A program made the position numbers and the translations under genes. The notes under the pieces were generated by a model, which was not told the DNA's origin, did no database searches, and worked only from the letters and a program-made list of their open reading frames with translations. Positions 21,441 through 52,815 of a stretch of DNA of 64,000 nucleotides are shown one piece after another. Location: NCBI RefSeq assembly GCF_963678975.1, contig NC_089275.1:1693001-1757000 (forward strand). The letters are read 5' to 3'. The first letter of the stretch is position 1. The number at the start of each line of letters is the position of its first letter. This DNA is from Dysidea avara (taxonomy: Eukaryota; Porifera; Demospongiae; Dictyoceratida; Dysideidae).

Positions 21441-23491
21441 TACAAATACTTCTATGCCACCTCATCATTCAATTCCTCTGAACAACTACTGGATGAACTA
21501 GAGACTGAAGCTAAGGTGTGTACATGTGTGCCAGAATACCACATGAATTATATATAGTAACTATTGTATTGTACTTATATGGAGATGTATGTACAGTGGA
21601 ACCTGTGTAAGAATTTTTGGTCTCATTTTACTGTAATATATGAGGTTGTCCTCTAAAACGAATGACCAGACCAAAATTTTGTCATGGAGGTTTCCTTACT
21701 CCAACTGTTGTCCCTGTAACATGTAACATACATGTTAACAGACACCAACATGAATGTTTAGCAGTACATGAGTGTCACATGTGTGTGAGGTGCATGTGAT
21801 CTACATGATCCAGTGACATACATGTTATAGTGAGGGTGACATGCACATGACATGTATGGTATGGTCATGTTGCAGGGAATATGTGTTCATTAATAAAGTA
21901 CTGAGTAGAAAAAGTCCCTCCACCAGAGAAGATGTAAATAAAAGAGAGAATTCTGTAATTGCTATATTTTCAGAGATTTCTTTACATTGTTGAAAAATAC
22001 AATGTGCAAAAAATTTTGTTCCCAAAATATCTCTTATAGAGATGTCCCATCACAATCCCTTCTCCAGTAGTAACTCTACCCCCACACCAGTTAACACATT
22101 TCACATGTTACTATTCCTATTGTGTACAGAGTTATCCAGCAAGTTAAGTGAGACCACATCACAACCTCTACAAAAAACTGTTATCAAGAAGAAGTCAGTG
22201 TTGAAGAAGGTAAACAGGAGTGGTACTAGTGTTTGATGTTGTGTACATGTTGTGTGTGTGTGTTTTGATAGTGTTATCCATTCTTAGGAGTGTGGAGACA
22301 TGTAGTAATGCTGTTTGTTATTTTCAATACACCGTACACAACTACATATTTAACTACAATAAAGGGAAAAGTGGAGACTTTAATAACATCCTCAATTGTC
22401 ATAAAATTAAAAACACTTCCTATTATTAGTGCAGTATTTGCTGTAAGTTTTCTGATAAAGTTCTTATTGTTTTAGAGCCATTTGTGACCTGCTGAGCAAA
22501 ACCCAACCTGTTTGCATAATTCCATTGAAATATATAGGGTAAAAAATGTGTGCCACAAGAATAATTTTACACACATTTTAATTGCTCCAGAAACAATGAA
22601 GGAAGACACGGATTGAGGCCTCCAATACACTACTGGATTCACCACATCATGGAATGTAAGAATACCGTTGTTTCATTTCTCTACCACGAAGCAAACGTGA
22701 GTTAGGCGTGTTTGTTTATGTTGTGGTAAAACATGACTTTGTCATTGCTTGAGCAGTTTGAACAGCCTTCTTGCTAAATGGCCTGGGTGTACTTAGGCCA
22801 AAAACTATGCCTTGTTGAATGGCCCAGTTCATAGTAAATAGAATGACACATGTTTCACTCAAGACTTATAATTGATTAAGCAAGCACCTGTAGTTTTTTC
22901 TTGTGTAGTCACTGTACAAATTGATTGTTTTGCTCTCTTGTTGTCTATCACTGTAACTCCAAAAACACTTACCATATAAGGCTGAAACTAACAGCTCGTT
23001 GGGTTTTCCCTCTAGACAACAAAAAGGTCATAAACTGAGGTTCGAGGAAAATGCAAACAAGTTGGATTTTTGCTCACCGGGTCACATTTAGACACTGAGA
23101 TCGAGAGACGTGGTGGAGAGCTCTCCCTTGACAACAATGTTCTCTAGCTCCATCAGAAGATAGTTTGCCACCATTTGTAAATGATTTAGTAACTTCTTGA
23201 TAGGTATTTTTGGGATGGTGCAGCCTCAGGCTTTTGAGATAATCATTCACTTATTCTTGGCATCTACTGTGGCTACAGTAGCTATACATATCATTGGTAC
23301 ACACACCAAATATTCACCTTAGTGTACATATAGACATACATAGCTCATGATGACCTTCAGCAAAGCAGATATTGCTGAGTGTGTATGATGTAATAGTAGG
23401 TGTGTCAAGTGTATCACATGATCTACAGGCCCAGGAGGAATACAGTGACCAGTGGGTTAAGTTTAACCAACAAGACAAGGATAGTGTGAAG
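21441..23491 (+). pseudogene. Duplicated F-BAR exons, degenerate copy
   Basis: Three exon-like blocks parallel those at 24404-28637. Block 1 (about 21441-21515) encodes EQLLDELETEAK, but its splice acceptor, CAG in the other copy, here reads CAA. Block 2 (22132-22209) encodes LSSKLSETTSQPLQKTVIKK and keeps both splice sites. In block 3 the first part (about 23345-23385) has lost bases and its donor, while the second part (23429-23491; EEYSDQWVKFNQQDK) is intact with donor AAG|GTGTGT, in phase with the exon at 29985. The blocks are partial F-BAR helices. I infer a local tandem duplication followed by decay. Confidence 0.6.
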
Positions 23492-24403
23492 GTGTGTAGT
23501 GTGGTTGTCAGTGTGTGGTGGAGTGTAAGGGATACACACAGTACTAAGAGTTCATAATTATAATAATAATTATAATATACCTGTACATACTATATGGGGT
23601 ATGTACACTGTATGTGTATGATGTAGAAATTTAGAATTTCTTTTCTTCTGAATGTTGACTCAAGGTCTATTCTGTTATTACACTGTAACTACTTTGGTTA
23701 GGATGAAATGTTGTCATTTCTCCTACACTTTTGGTGACCTTACCTGAGCATGTCCAATGTCCATGACATTGGAGGTTTTGGCTTTTACTTTGATTGTTAA
23801 ACCAGTCATGCTCCTGGTTTTATTGAAATCCCTATAAGCTTGACAATGTATCTGTATGTATACATCTCTGTCCACACACCCATGTGAGCAAACAAGCTTC
23901 ATTCGTGAAAATTGTTTATATTTCCTTCTAAACTGTTTCGTCATACAGGGTAGTGTGGCCCGTCACTGAACCCACTTAATAGGGGGCCCATCGACTAGTT
24001 GATGATGCACTCCATTGCTTGTACAATAGTGGACTAAACAATAGGTCCTTGGCCGTCATGGAAGGTTGCTTCACATCACTGTCTGTGTTCTTATTGTCAT
24101 ACAGTATGCACACATGTAGCTCTACAATACAAAGACACATGTACATGTATGTGTGTATACTTGTATGTACAGTCTGTATGTACAGTCTGTATGTACAGTC
24201 TGTATGTACATTAATAACATTATGTATATACAGTATGTTTGTATGTGTTGGCAAATAAGAATGAAGACATTTCTCTTCTTATAGTGCATGTAATGAAGTC
24301 TTGTACAGAGCACACACTACACTTGCTTACTTATGCTAATACTTCACACATACTGTACATATACACGTACTATTATGGGATAACATGTTTGATATTGTTA
24401 CAG

Positions 24404-43612
<19,209 letters not shown>

Positions 43613-46012
43613 TGAATATCACTAGATTGTATATAGCCCATTTACTGTACAGTGCTTTAACCTATTGAGAATGTGTGTTTGCTTTGTGTATGTTCAATAT
43701 GTAACTGTTAAAGCTGTTGCTACTGTAGTGGCATTTATAATTAATTTTAATGTGGCTACATACAAAATGCAGTGGACAATGTATACATACATGTAGTAGA
43801 ACAATTTTATTTCACAGTTGTGTTAATGTGAGATGTTATGCAATGAAGTGATGATCTATTGTACATTTGTGGTGGTCTTTGGAGCCATGAATACCGTGTG
43901 AACAATTCGGACTGCCATGAAGAGTAATGGTATGATTTGTGGTGCCACAAGACCAAACATCAAACAAACTTTTGAAGTTTGAATAGCAGCCTATTTGTGT
44001 TTGTCAGCTATATATGAAAGTACAAAACCTGTCTTCCAGTGTTACCTATATCAGATGTATTCCTGGGATCAAAGATTGGATATTACTTCCAAGTCAAGAA
44101 AATACTCTGATAGTACACACAGTTACTTACACAAAATTTCTACATGATAAACTCAATGAGTTGACTTGTGTGTCTATTAGCTACATCATATTAGTAGTCT
44201 AAAGAAATTGCACCTATTATGCCAGCATTTTGCTCATTGCTTTAACCCACCCATTTAATATGCCAAAAATATTTGCCGGCGAAATCGACTCGTCCCTACA
44301 GTTCACCTAACTTCAGATCTACACCAGATTCTGTTTTTTGTACATCATTATCCCCATTGTATCTGTACCTATTTGTATACAGGTTACCATGGAAACAACC
44401 ACTGCAATTTGTATGGTTTTGTATCTAGATTTCTATACTTTTGAGTTTGGCAATAATAGTTGTAACAAATGCTAGCTCTCATTGAGCCCGATATTTCATA
44501 GGACCAGACTTTAAAAGCTTTACAAGTGAATTATGATCATGCTTGTGATTTCCATTATAGGGTTTTGAAAAAACGTATCTAGTTTCACTTACTTCATAAT
44601 TAATTTAACACATTTACTTTGGAAGAAGATAGACCTGCCTGTAATTCATAGGAGGGTTTTCGTGAAAGTTTGTTTAGTGTTTATTTTATGAGATCACGAG
44701 CCCAGATAATGGATACTTTAGTGAATTTTGTTTAAAATGTGCTTCAAGACAGTACAAACATGTATAACCACAATAAAACAGTAATGAGCAGAGCACTGCA
44801 TGAAAGCATAATGGACATTGTAGAATGTATCTAGTGAGATATAGAAAAAAATGCATGGGCAGTTGAGTAAAAAACTTTTGGAAGTTTGTGTATATGGCTA
44901 CACCTGCTGACAAGAACAAAATGGCATAATCAGTTTATTTTAAAAGTACTTTTATTGACTTCATATTTTCCATTTCTTGCAAATAAACTTTTAAGGCTTC
45001 TTAAGTGGTTGGGAAGTTTTCTAAGGTGGTGTTTAGGTGAGTGTTCTATTAGGATTTGACAAAAACATAGGTGACTTCTATGATAACATGGGAAGTTTCT
45101 GAAATGCACTTATATTGCTTCCTTTACACTTGATACTAGTGGACTTATACTCCTTACAAAGAACCAGAGTTGAAGGATGCTTTTCAAGGTGGATTTTAGG
45201 TGAGTGTTCCATTAGGAGTTTTACAAAAAAAAACAAAGAAAAAACATTGGCGATCTCTATTATGAACCCTCTATCCCGGTTTATGGATAACTTCATAAAA
45301 AATCCTTGAAAGTAAAATTTCCTACCTTGAAATTTTGAATAGGAGTAATCTGCAAAAAAATCTATTTCTGAAAAAAAAATCTGCTGGCTACACAATTGAG
45401 ATATGTTCATCTTCTGTTTATTGTAACTACCCCACCTGATGTCAACATGTGTATTTGTAAAGCAATGTAATGTCATAAATAAATAAGTCAATAGATAGCT
45501 AACTTGCCTATAAATCAATTCTTTCATTAATGTTGCCATTCCGAAAACTGATTGCTAGCTTTACATTATCATCTGTCTAATTCCATGCAGAGTATACCAG
45601 TTAAATAATCACTAATTTTTGCATTTTGAGTCATAATCGTCTTGCCAGAATAAGTGCATCTAGTATTTCTAACAAGTAGAGCCACATAGATGCTAAATGC
45701 TAATTAAATTCTTTGCAATAATAAGTAGTATAGGGACATACACTGTTACTTTTGTCCTGCAATTAGTTGTGATGTTCAAAGAGGAAAATTAATTTTATAT
45801 CTCTGAAAGCCAGTGGCAGAGGAAGTAGTTGATATATATGAGGGGGGGGGGGGGCTGACTGGAGTATAGAGTCTCTGGCAGCAGGGGGTCTGGGGGGCTG
45901 TGCCCCCCCAGAAGCTGTAGCCATTTTAGCTTTCACAATGTCTCAAAGTTAATGTATAGCAATTTTATAGGTACAATTTAACGCATTTCAACTAAAACAC
46001 CAACTTTTTGTC
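43613..46012. other. Downstream intergenic stretch
   Basis: 44212-44300 holds remnant words of the GACCCGCC/TATTATGCCAGCAT family seen at 48072-48519. 45078-45539 is a 153-codon minus-strand open frame without recognisable features; its composition matches non-coding flanks. 45830-45910 has a G-run and GGGGTCTGGGGGGCTGTG like the CATAGGCGG-end MITEs, but no element ends were found. Confidence 0.4.
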
Positions 46013-46441
46013 AAACTTGAACTATTTAGAACAGGCTATTAGGAACTATATAGGCACCTGGAAAGGGGGGGGGGGGGGGGAAGACACCTATATAGGCACC
46101 TATATAGGCACCTAGGCACCTATATAGGCACCTGAACTATATAGGCACCTGAACCAGGAACTATATATAGGCACCTGGAAACACTTGATACAGTGGTAAG
46201 ACACCAACCTTTAAAGTAAGAGGTACCTACTTTTTGTCAAACTTGAACTATTTAGAACAGGCTATTAGGAACTATATAGGCACCTGGAAAGGGGGGGGGG
46301 GGGGGGGGAAGACACCTATAGGCACCTAGGCACCTATATAGGCACCTGAACTATATAGGCACCTGAACCAGGAACTATATATAGGCACCTGGAAACACTT
46401 GATACAGTGGTAAGACACCAACCTTTAAAGTAAGAGGTACC
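46013..46441. repeat. 216-bp direct repeat with GGCACCTATATA units
   Basis: ACTTTTTGTCAAACTTGAAC begins both copies (46013, 46229). Each has a poly-G run (about 46065-46080 and 46291-46308) followed by several AGGCACCTATATAGGCACCT palindromic units and a tRNA-like start (GATACAGTGGTAAGACACC). The copies are almost identical, so the duplication is recent. Confidence 0.85.
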
Positions 46442-46491
46442 TGGTTCGATTCCCGCTGTAGGCAACTTTTTTCATTTAAAAAAAAAAAAAA
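46400..46491 (+). mobile_element. tRNA-like SINE remnant
   Basis: GATACAGTGGTAAGACACC resembles an A box, and CTGGTTCGATTCCCGC is a good B box (GGTTCGANTCC) about 35 bp downstream. An A-rich tail follows at 46479-46491. The anticodon stem does not fold well, so it is not an intact tRNA. The first repeat unit (46184-46229) has only the A-box part. Confidence 0.5.
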
Positions 46492-46596
46492 TTATTTTTA
46501 AAAGTTATAACTTTTAGGAACACGTTTTTATGAAGGCCTTGACTGCTCTATTAGGGAAAGATAATTTTGGCGGGATATCATTCTGAGCGGGCTAAC

Positions 46597-46624
46597 CCCC
46601 TCCCCCCCCCCCCCCCCCCCCCCC
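46597..46624. repeat. Poly-C tract
   Basis: About 28 C residues, preceded by GGGCTAACCCCCTC. It follows one inverted cassette half at about 46540. Confidence 0.9.
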
Positions 46625-46859
46625 TTTCTGCTACTTATGCTAAAAGCAGGATTTGGGGGCACAACAGATTGTGTAAAATTTTACTATAGTAATTATAGCA
46701 AACTGTGAGTACTTTTGGGGATAAAAAACTACATAATTTCCTCCCCTATATCTTTCTTCATGTTCATGCATATTGCAATGAGTACATCCAAAGGTGTCAT
46801 GACCAGTGAGGCCAAAGCCTCACCACTTTTTGGGTGAAAATTCAGTTTTGAAAAAATTA

Positions 46860-47255
46860 GTGATTGTTGTGAATACAGTGATTGTACTACAATCACTGCA
46901 ATCACTACAATCACTGCAATCACTACAATCATTGCAATCATTGTATTCACTACAATCACTATAATCACCGTATTCACTATAATCACTGTATTCACTACAT
47001 TCACCGCAATCATCGCAATCACTAAAATCACTGTATTCACCACAATCACTGCATTCACCACAATAACTGCATTCACTACAATCACCACAATCACTACAGT
47101 AGTGATTGTGGTGATTGTAATAATTGTGATGAATGCAGTGTTTGTAGTGATTATAGTGATTGCAATCACTATAATCACCAGAATCACTGCATTCTCTGCA
47201 ATCATTGTATTCACTGCAATCACTACAACTACTGCATTCACTGCATGAAAAGTAA
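46860..47255. repeat. AATCACTNC minisatellite
   Basis: The unit CAATCACTA/G (9-10 bp, with CATTCAC variants) is repeated about 40 times, with an internal inversion around 47095-47160 where the motif changes to GTGATTGTG. The 182-codon minus-strand frame (VIVV-type repeats) is an artefact. The same unit occurs at 59637-59778 and 60160-60450. Confidence 0.9.
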
Positions 47256-48063
47256 GATGTCCTGCTTGTGTCAGCATGTAGGAAATTTTTTTAATGATTT
47301 CCTTTAGAATTTCCTATTTGAGTTATCATGCAGGAAATGTTTTTGAACATTTTCTGTACAATTTCCTGTTAGTGTCACATTGCAGTAAATTGTTTTAACA
47401 TTTACAAGAAATGTAGATAAAATCAGTATTAAGATTTTCACCACATTCATGACTAGTGAAAATGCAGCTGTAAACTGATCAAATGGATACTGCAGGTTTC
47501 TTGTGTTTAGCTCAGTGTAATACTGAGCCAAAACTTGGTTCTCAACACAACATAGGCTTTCAACATCATATAACAGAGTGTCTCTACAACAATGTGTAAC
47601 ACTGTAACCCATATTATGCTGCTGCAATAACTTTTTAGTGGTATATGAATTGTTATACTAAGGAAGCTCTATTTTACTTTTAAAATTAACTTTACGTGAT
47701 GCCAGAATTGTATCTAAATCAACTACACCATATTTCTCAGTGACTTACCGTGCTACAGAAAAAAGAAGCTATGGCATACAGTGATGATACTCAACCCTTT
47801 AGGGCTTTCAACATGACAATGTAAACAGTCAACACACGGAGCTGGATAGTTATGTACTGTATCCCAAGGTAAATATTACATGAATTTATGGCCTTAATTG
47901 TGTGTTACACTTTGTGTCTTTGTACAATATGGATGTTAGAATTTGTCATGAATAGTGACAGACAGCTGGGGAGTATGGCGTTGTGACAAAGTGTTTATTT
48001 TAGTAAATATCTAGCGATGGCTTTACTTACTGTTTCAGTGGTTCACCATCTTCATGCTATGTA
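47256..48063. other. Intergenic stretch, nothing recognised
   Basis: Imperfect repeats of AGGAAATTTTT/AATTTCCTGT occur at 47278-47385. A 107-codon minus-strand open frame (47304-47627) has no recognisable domain. Confidence 0.35.
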
Positions 48064-48071
48064 CTTTAATG

Positions 48072-48519
48072 TAGGGACCCGCCGATTATGCTCATAATTT
48101 TACCTATTATGCTATGCTGCACTGCTCAAATATTCACCTATTATGCTTAAATTAATGCTCAATACTTACCTATTATGCTCGATTATGCTCAATGTTCATG
48201 CCTTAGTTCATATGCTTTGCTACTAGTTTAACACTATATAGAAAGAAAAAAATGAGTGGCTGGAACACAAATAATAAATTCTTGCTGCATGCCTGCATGT
48301 AAGAGGAAAGATCGATATACTCTAATAGAACAGTCAGTTTGATGATTGTTCTATTAGAGTTACTGACTGCTCTATTAGAGTATATCGATCTTATTTTGCA
48401 ATTGTCATTTTTCCAGCAAGAATTGTACAAATATTTAACCTATTATGCTGGCATTATGCTCAATGCTTTTAGGTACCTATTATGCTCAAAATTATGCCAG
48501 CATAATCGGCGGGTCCCTA
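48072..48519. mobile_element. hAT-like MITE with TAGGGACCCGCCGATTATG ends
   Basis: The left end TAGGGACCCGCCGATTATG and the right end CATAATCGGCGGGTCCCTA are perfect inverted repeats. The TSD is a perfect 8-bp CTTTAATG (48064-48071, 48520-48527). The body has many CCTATTATGCT words. 48309-48391 is a palindromic trio of cassettes starting AAGATCGATATACTCTAATA and ending with its complement. Confidence 0.95.
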
Positions 48520-48527
48520 CTTTAATG

Positions 48528-49268
48528 TATACTACAATGATATACCTGGATTTGTGGAAAGGTGCTGATTACTACGATAAAATAACCTGCACTTGGTTGC
48601 CAGGAGATAAAAAAGAAATAGTGCATTTCATGAATATAATTATAAAGGAAATGTAAGTGGCTATGAATATTATACATGTACACCATAAAAATTTCCCTAG
48701 TGTATATATAAGGAATGGGAATATATGCCTTTACAGTCATGTGGGTGATTATGTGTAACATAGCTACAGTGCAGTGACTAAGTTGATGCCATCCTAGCAT
48801 TCCTGGTTATCGCTCGGGTGACATATTATTGTAATGTTGCTTTGCATTAATTTTATAACTGAAGCAAGCTATCGACTTAGCTATGATGATATCACATCAT
48901 TTTACATATAGCTAGTATCTGTATGCATTAGCTACATCATACTGTCTACATTACCTGATACATGATGCACGCAAGTCTACATTCATTTGACAATATACAA
49001 TATGGCTAATCTCAACTCTTTGGTCAGTCATGGATGACGTCAACACAGTATACTGTAATGTTGTGACCTCCCCTAGTCTCTGTTGATGCACCACAGCCAA
49101 CTGTGGTATAGTCTTTCTTGCAATTTTTTTTTTTTTTTTTGAAACCATCAGAATAATGATGAAATGACAAAATTACATACAGAGCCTCGGACACATGCGA
49201 CTACAAAGATAAGATCCGCGTAGGCATGGCAAGGATACATACAAAAATAATCAACTACAAAACTTAAC
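48528..49268. other. Intergenic stretch, nothing recognised
   Basis: Only short open frames and a T tract (49123-49140). Confidence 0.35.
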
Positions 49269-50010
49269 TTAAAGTGTCCAGGTTGGATTACTACGTGCAT
49301 AAAAGATTCTCTGAGAGGAAGTTATAGCCACAGCAGCTGCTCTATCAAGCAATGCTTTCGTCTTGGAAAAACTCAGATTTGAAACTCTTTTCATAGATGT
49401 TACTGTCTCTGTAAGGTAATGGCCAAGGCAACCAATTTCAACTGTGTGGTAATGACTAACAAAACCCAAGCGGTCAAGCTCAGCAATAATTTGCAGATAT
49501 TCTGGCTTCTCCTGCTTACGTTCTCGTGCAGCAGAAAGGTCAGCACGAGAATTAAATGGGCAGGTAAGTTCCAGAAGTACAACAGATTTCATTTCTGCAT
49601 TATATATAACAATGTCAGGTCGGTGAGAACACACTAGTACAGCAGGGGGAATGGTGGCAGGAGGAGAGTCAGACGCACGTTTGCCATCCAAATCAGCAAA
49701 TATTTCTACATTATCCAAACAAGCTTGCAACCCAGACATCAAACATAATAAAACAGCATCATGACGAAAAGTAAATCTGCCTTGCTGCAAAGCCACAGGA
49801 CACCCATTTAGCACATGGTGACAAGTTGGACGAGGTGACAAACAAAGTGAACAAGTTGCACCAGTTTGTATATGCCAGCGACGTAAATTTAACGGAGTTG
49901 GTAATGTATCTGATGAAGCTCGCAGCACAAACGAAAGCTGGCCTGGATGAAAACCCAACAGGAGTCGATTCCACAGCTTAGAGTCAGCTTCCAGAACAGC
50001 ACTTGATTCA
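49269..50010 (-). pseudogene. Retrotransposon C-terminal part with restriction-like endonuclease
   Basis: The open frame (229 codons downstream of a TTG, open further upstream to about 50010) has a CCHC-type knuckle, CSLCLSPRPTCHHVLNGC (C-x2-C...H-x4-C), followed by RPDIVIYN and VVLLELTCPFN and then Lys-rich AARERKQEK. RPD plus E-L-T resembles the PD-(D/E)xK restriction-like endonuclease at the C terminus of R2-type non-LTR retrotransposons. It is the 3' half of the element whose upstream part lies at 50834-51530; the two were separated by the insertion between them. Confidence 0.75.
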
Positions 50011-50016
50011 AATTTA

Positions 50017-50017
<1 letters not shown>

Positions 50018-50065
<48 letters not shown>
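50018..50065. repeat. (TTA)n run, 3' tail of the inserted LINE
   Basis: About 16 ATT units. On the minus strand it reads (AAT)n and follows the end of the LINE frame at 50154, so it is best read as that LINE's 3' tail. Confidence 0.8.
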
Positions 50066-50700
50066 GTTACTGAGCAGACAGCGCAGCTGATATGCTCAGG
50101 AAAAGAAAAGCAATCATAAAATGAATTTAGCTACGTAGTTACAAAGATTACAGTTATTGAGTTCTATACAATGTTTGCAGTTCCGCTGAAAAAGAGTCAA
50201 TATTGTTGCTCTCAATGATGGAAGATGGTAAGTTGTTCCAATCCTTAATTGATCTGGAGAAAAAGCTCTGTTGGTATGAATAGGTGGATGAGTTTGGTAG
50301 AATAAAACGATGTGGGTGATATAGTCTGGTGGATCTTGTCATTGAAATAAAATGAGGAGGAATTGACAGTAAATAATCTTGATGTATAATTTTAAAAAGT
50401 GCTTGTAATCTGGATATTTTACGTCTCAGCTGAAGGCTTGGCCAAGAAAGATGCTGTAACATAGCTGTGACTGAGCTGATTCGATTGAAATCATTTAGGA
50501 CCCATCTAGCTGCCCTACGCTGTACTTTCTCTAGCTGTTGAATATTGTTATGGTGGTATGGGTCCCAGATGACTGCAGCGTATTCCATTGACGGTCGTAC
50601 TATCGTAAGGTAGGCTGTTGCTTTGATGTTAGACGAGCAGCAACTCAGATTGCGTTTCAAAAAGTTTAATGTTCTATTGGCCTTAGCAGCGAGAGTGTCC
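50066..50700 (-). pseudogene. 5'-truncated LINE ORF2 C terminus, inserted in the retrotransposon
   Basis: The frame 50154-50700 encodes KANRTLNFLKRNL, YLTIVRPSMEYAAVIWDPY, LEKVQRRAARWVLNDF and ends SAELQTLYRTQ. This series is the well-known region after the reverse transcriptase in CR1/Jockey/RTE-type LINEs. Only the last ~180 codons remain, typical of 5' truncation. It ends in (AAT)n at 50065-50018. It interrupts the endonuclease-type element in the same orientation. Confidence 0.8.
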
Positions 50701-50885
50701 AGAGCGACATTGAACAGAGAGAGTGTCCAGCTTCTCTTTGCATAGTGACATTGAACAGAGAGAGTGACATTGTCCAGCTTCTCTGCAGCGACATTGTCCA
50801 GCTTCTTTGCATAGTGACATTGTCCAGCTTCTCTTAGCAGCGACATTGAACAGAGAGAGTGTCCAGCTTCTCTTTGCATAGTGTC
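50696..50885. repeat. Short tandem repeat at the insertion junction
   Basis: GTCCAGCTTCTCTTTGCATA and GACATTGAACAGAGAGAGTG words alternate five to six times with length variants. The unit is part of the retrotransposon frame (minus strand LCKEKLDTLSVQC), repeated next to the LINE 5' junction. The repeat lets the minus-strand frame stay open through the junction. Confidence 0.8.
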
Positions 50886-51530
50886 AATTCTCTAGAAATG
50901 GCAAGGTGTTTGCTAGCTGTGTAGAGCTTGCGAGCCGTAGGAATAGAGTCCAGTTGAGCTCTGGCTTCATTGAGTAACTCCTGATGAGAACTGTTAATCT
51001 GGAGGAAATTGGAGGAAAGATCCACTTGTAAGGCCAACTCCTTAATCATCGGATCTGATGAGGAGGAGATGTTGGCAAGTAAACTAAGTTTACACTGCTT
51101 TGAAATTGAACGCACACTAGGACAGCAAACACCTGGATAGTTCAAGATCACACGAGTGGCACTGCGAGGTAAACAGAGCCAACGTTTCAGGTATTTAGTA
51201 GCTAGATTTTCCATTTTATTGATAGTGGATGGTCCAACACTATCAACAGTGAGATGGAATCTGATGATTGAGAGAACATAATTCCTATAAATCCATACTT
51301 GGTACTCAGGTCTTAATGGCAAACTATCAACTTTCTGTATAAGGTCAGAGAACCTAGCAAACATAGCTTTGCCAGAAGCACTTTTGGTAGCATGAGCAGA
51401 AACTCCAATCAACTTCCCCAAAAATTTGGTCGGGCCATCTAAGATAGTTTTGGTAGTACCACCAGATAGAGTTATTCCACAAGAACAAAATTTTGTGCCA
51501 TCAAACAATAAGGAAACACATTTAGATGGT
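50834..51530 (-). pseudogene. Retrotransposon fragment upstream of the endonuclease part
   Basis: The open frame encodes FLGKLIGVSAHATKSASGKA, LRPEYQVWIYRNYVLSIIRF and a long helical region ending LCKEKLDTLSVQC. It resembles the thumb/connection region after the reverse transcriptase in non-LTR elements. The catalytic reverse transcriptase part is absent; the copy starts at about 51530, so it is 5'-truncated. It continues functionally into 50010-49269. Confidence 0.65.
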
Positions 51531-51941
51531 CCTATAGTGGATGGTTGTCAAACCAACAGGTGTTAGTCTTTGTGTCACTGCCACTGGGCACTTTCTGACA
51601 AGTGTATGTTATGTATAACAATAAATTACTGATTTTTGATTGTATATGTGTACTATCAATAGTTCATAATAAAGAGGTCTTATAGTATGGACTCTTGGTA
51701 CAAGAGGTTGTTGGTAGAACTTTATTGCAGGAAAAAAACACTAATGACACTTAGATGGTTTATTAATTGCAATGTTGGTTTACGGTTAAATGGCTTCTAT
51801 CCATGGAAGAATTATGATGTTGTAAGAAAACAAAATGTTTGGATTACAGCACTCTCGTATGGTGGTCTATAGCTAGTATCACATTAAATTTTTTTTAGTT
51901 CACAGATTTACTATACAGATTTGGAGACCTGTATGCCTTAA

Positions 51942-52322
51942 GGCCACTCCAATTGGTAATTATGTTTCTGGTCCTTTGAAAATCAGTTTTAGGTGCGGGC
52001 GGGCGGAATTCGGCAACAGAGCAACAATGAAGTGACTGATTAATTAGAGTATTTTTGTGATTTACTGACTGTTCTATTAGAGTATATCGATCCATACTAT
52101 GCACTGTGCCCATTTCTTGTAGGTATTCACTGATAAAATACAAACTATGACACTTAGATAGTTAGATTTAGCATACTTGTTGCAGCCCAACAATCGTTTC
52201 TGGAATCCAGGTTTTCCAAAAGGCTGATGCGGGCATTTTACCTATGTATTTCTGAAATTTCACACTCTCCAATATAGGATGCGGGCGGAGGGCCAGAAAC
52301 ATAATTACCAATTGGAGTGGCC
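51942..52322. mobile_element. Harbinger-like MITE with GGCCACTCCAATTGG ends
   Basis: The left end GGCCACTCCAATTGGTAAT and the right end ATTACCAATTGGAGTGGCC are perfect inverted repeats for about 30 bp. The target site is TAA (51939-51941, 52323-52325). Two cassette copies lie at 52030-52092. GCGGGCG motifs near both ends parallel the elements at 18238 and 57948. Confidence 0.92.
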
Positions 52323-52354
52323 TAATAACATTATGAGACCAACTAGATGTGATC

Positions 52355-52815
52355 CAGCGTTGAAACCGGGTCGGGTCATCCGGGTCATCCGGGTCACATT
52401 TTCTCCGGGTCATCCGGGTCTGACCCGGATTGGATCACGTGAGAAACGAAATTGTTCATTTGACGACGTGGAACTTATAAACGCTATCGCGTAGCTCTTT
52501 CGTGAGCCACGCCCACTTATCGCATTACCAACATATGCTCAGCCACGCCTATTTGTTAGTAAGTGCAGTATGTAGCACGAAACTGAGGGTATCTATGGTG
52601 AAGGGTAGCTATTGTCAGTAGGTGAAGACCTTTTTTTTTTTTTTTTTGGTCTTCAACCTACAGCTAGGCTGAAGTTGCAATATTTACTCAACACGAATCA
52701 AACGCTCAAAATGTAGACTCGTTCGCTCGCCCCACGTCTCGGCTTTAATTAATCCGGGTCACATCCGGGTCAGTGGGTCATCCGGGTCAGCAGTAGTGAC
52801 CCGGTTTCAACGTTG
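52355..52815. mobile_element. hAT-like MITE with CAGCGTTGAAACCGGGTC ends
   Basis: The left end CAGCGTTGAAACCGGGTC and the right end GACCCGGTTTCAACGTTG are inverted repeats. The TSD is a perfect 8-bp ATGTGATC (52347-52354, 52816-52823). GGGTCATCCGGGTCA units are repeated near both ends. A poly-T tract lies at 52630-52647. Confidence 0.93.

Noticed and set aside
45078-45539. 153-codon minus-strand ORF
   Set aside because: No domain, no splice context, low-complexity AT-rich composition like its flanks. Probably chance.
46400-46470. Possible intact tRNA gene
   Set aside because: The B box is good but the anticodon stem and acceptor stem do not pair properly, and an A-rich tail follows. SINE-like remnant instead.
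45817-46640. A G-rich MITE starting CAGTGGCAGAGGAAG
   Set aside because: No matching right end or target duplication was found; only internal similarity to the CATAGGCGG-end family.
46729-47277. 182-codon minus-strand ORF with VIVV/NAVI repeats
   Set aside because: A translation of the AATCACTNC minisatellite. The same unit gives HNHC-type frames at 59.6-60.4 kb.
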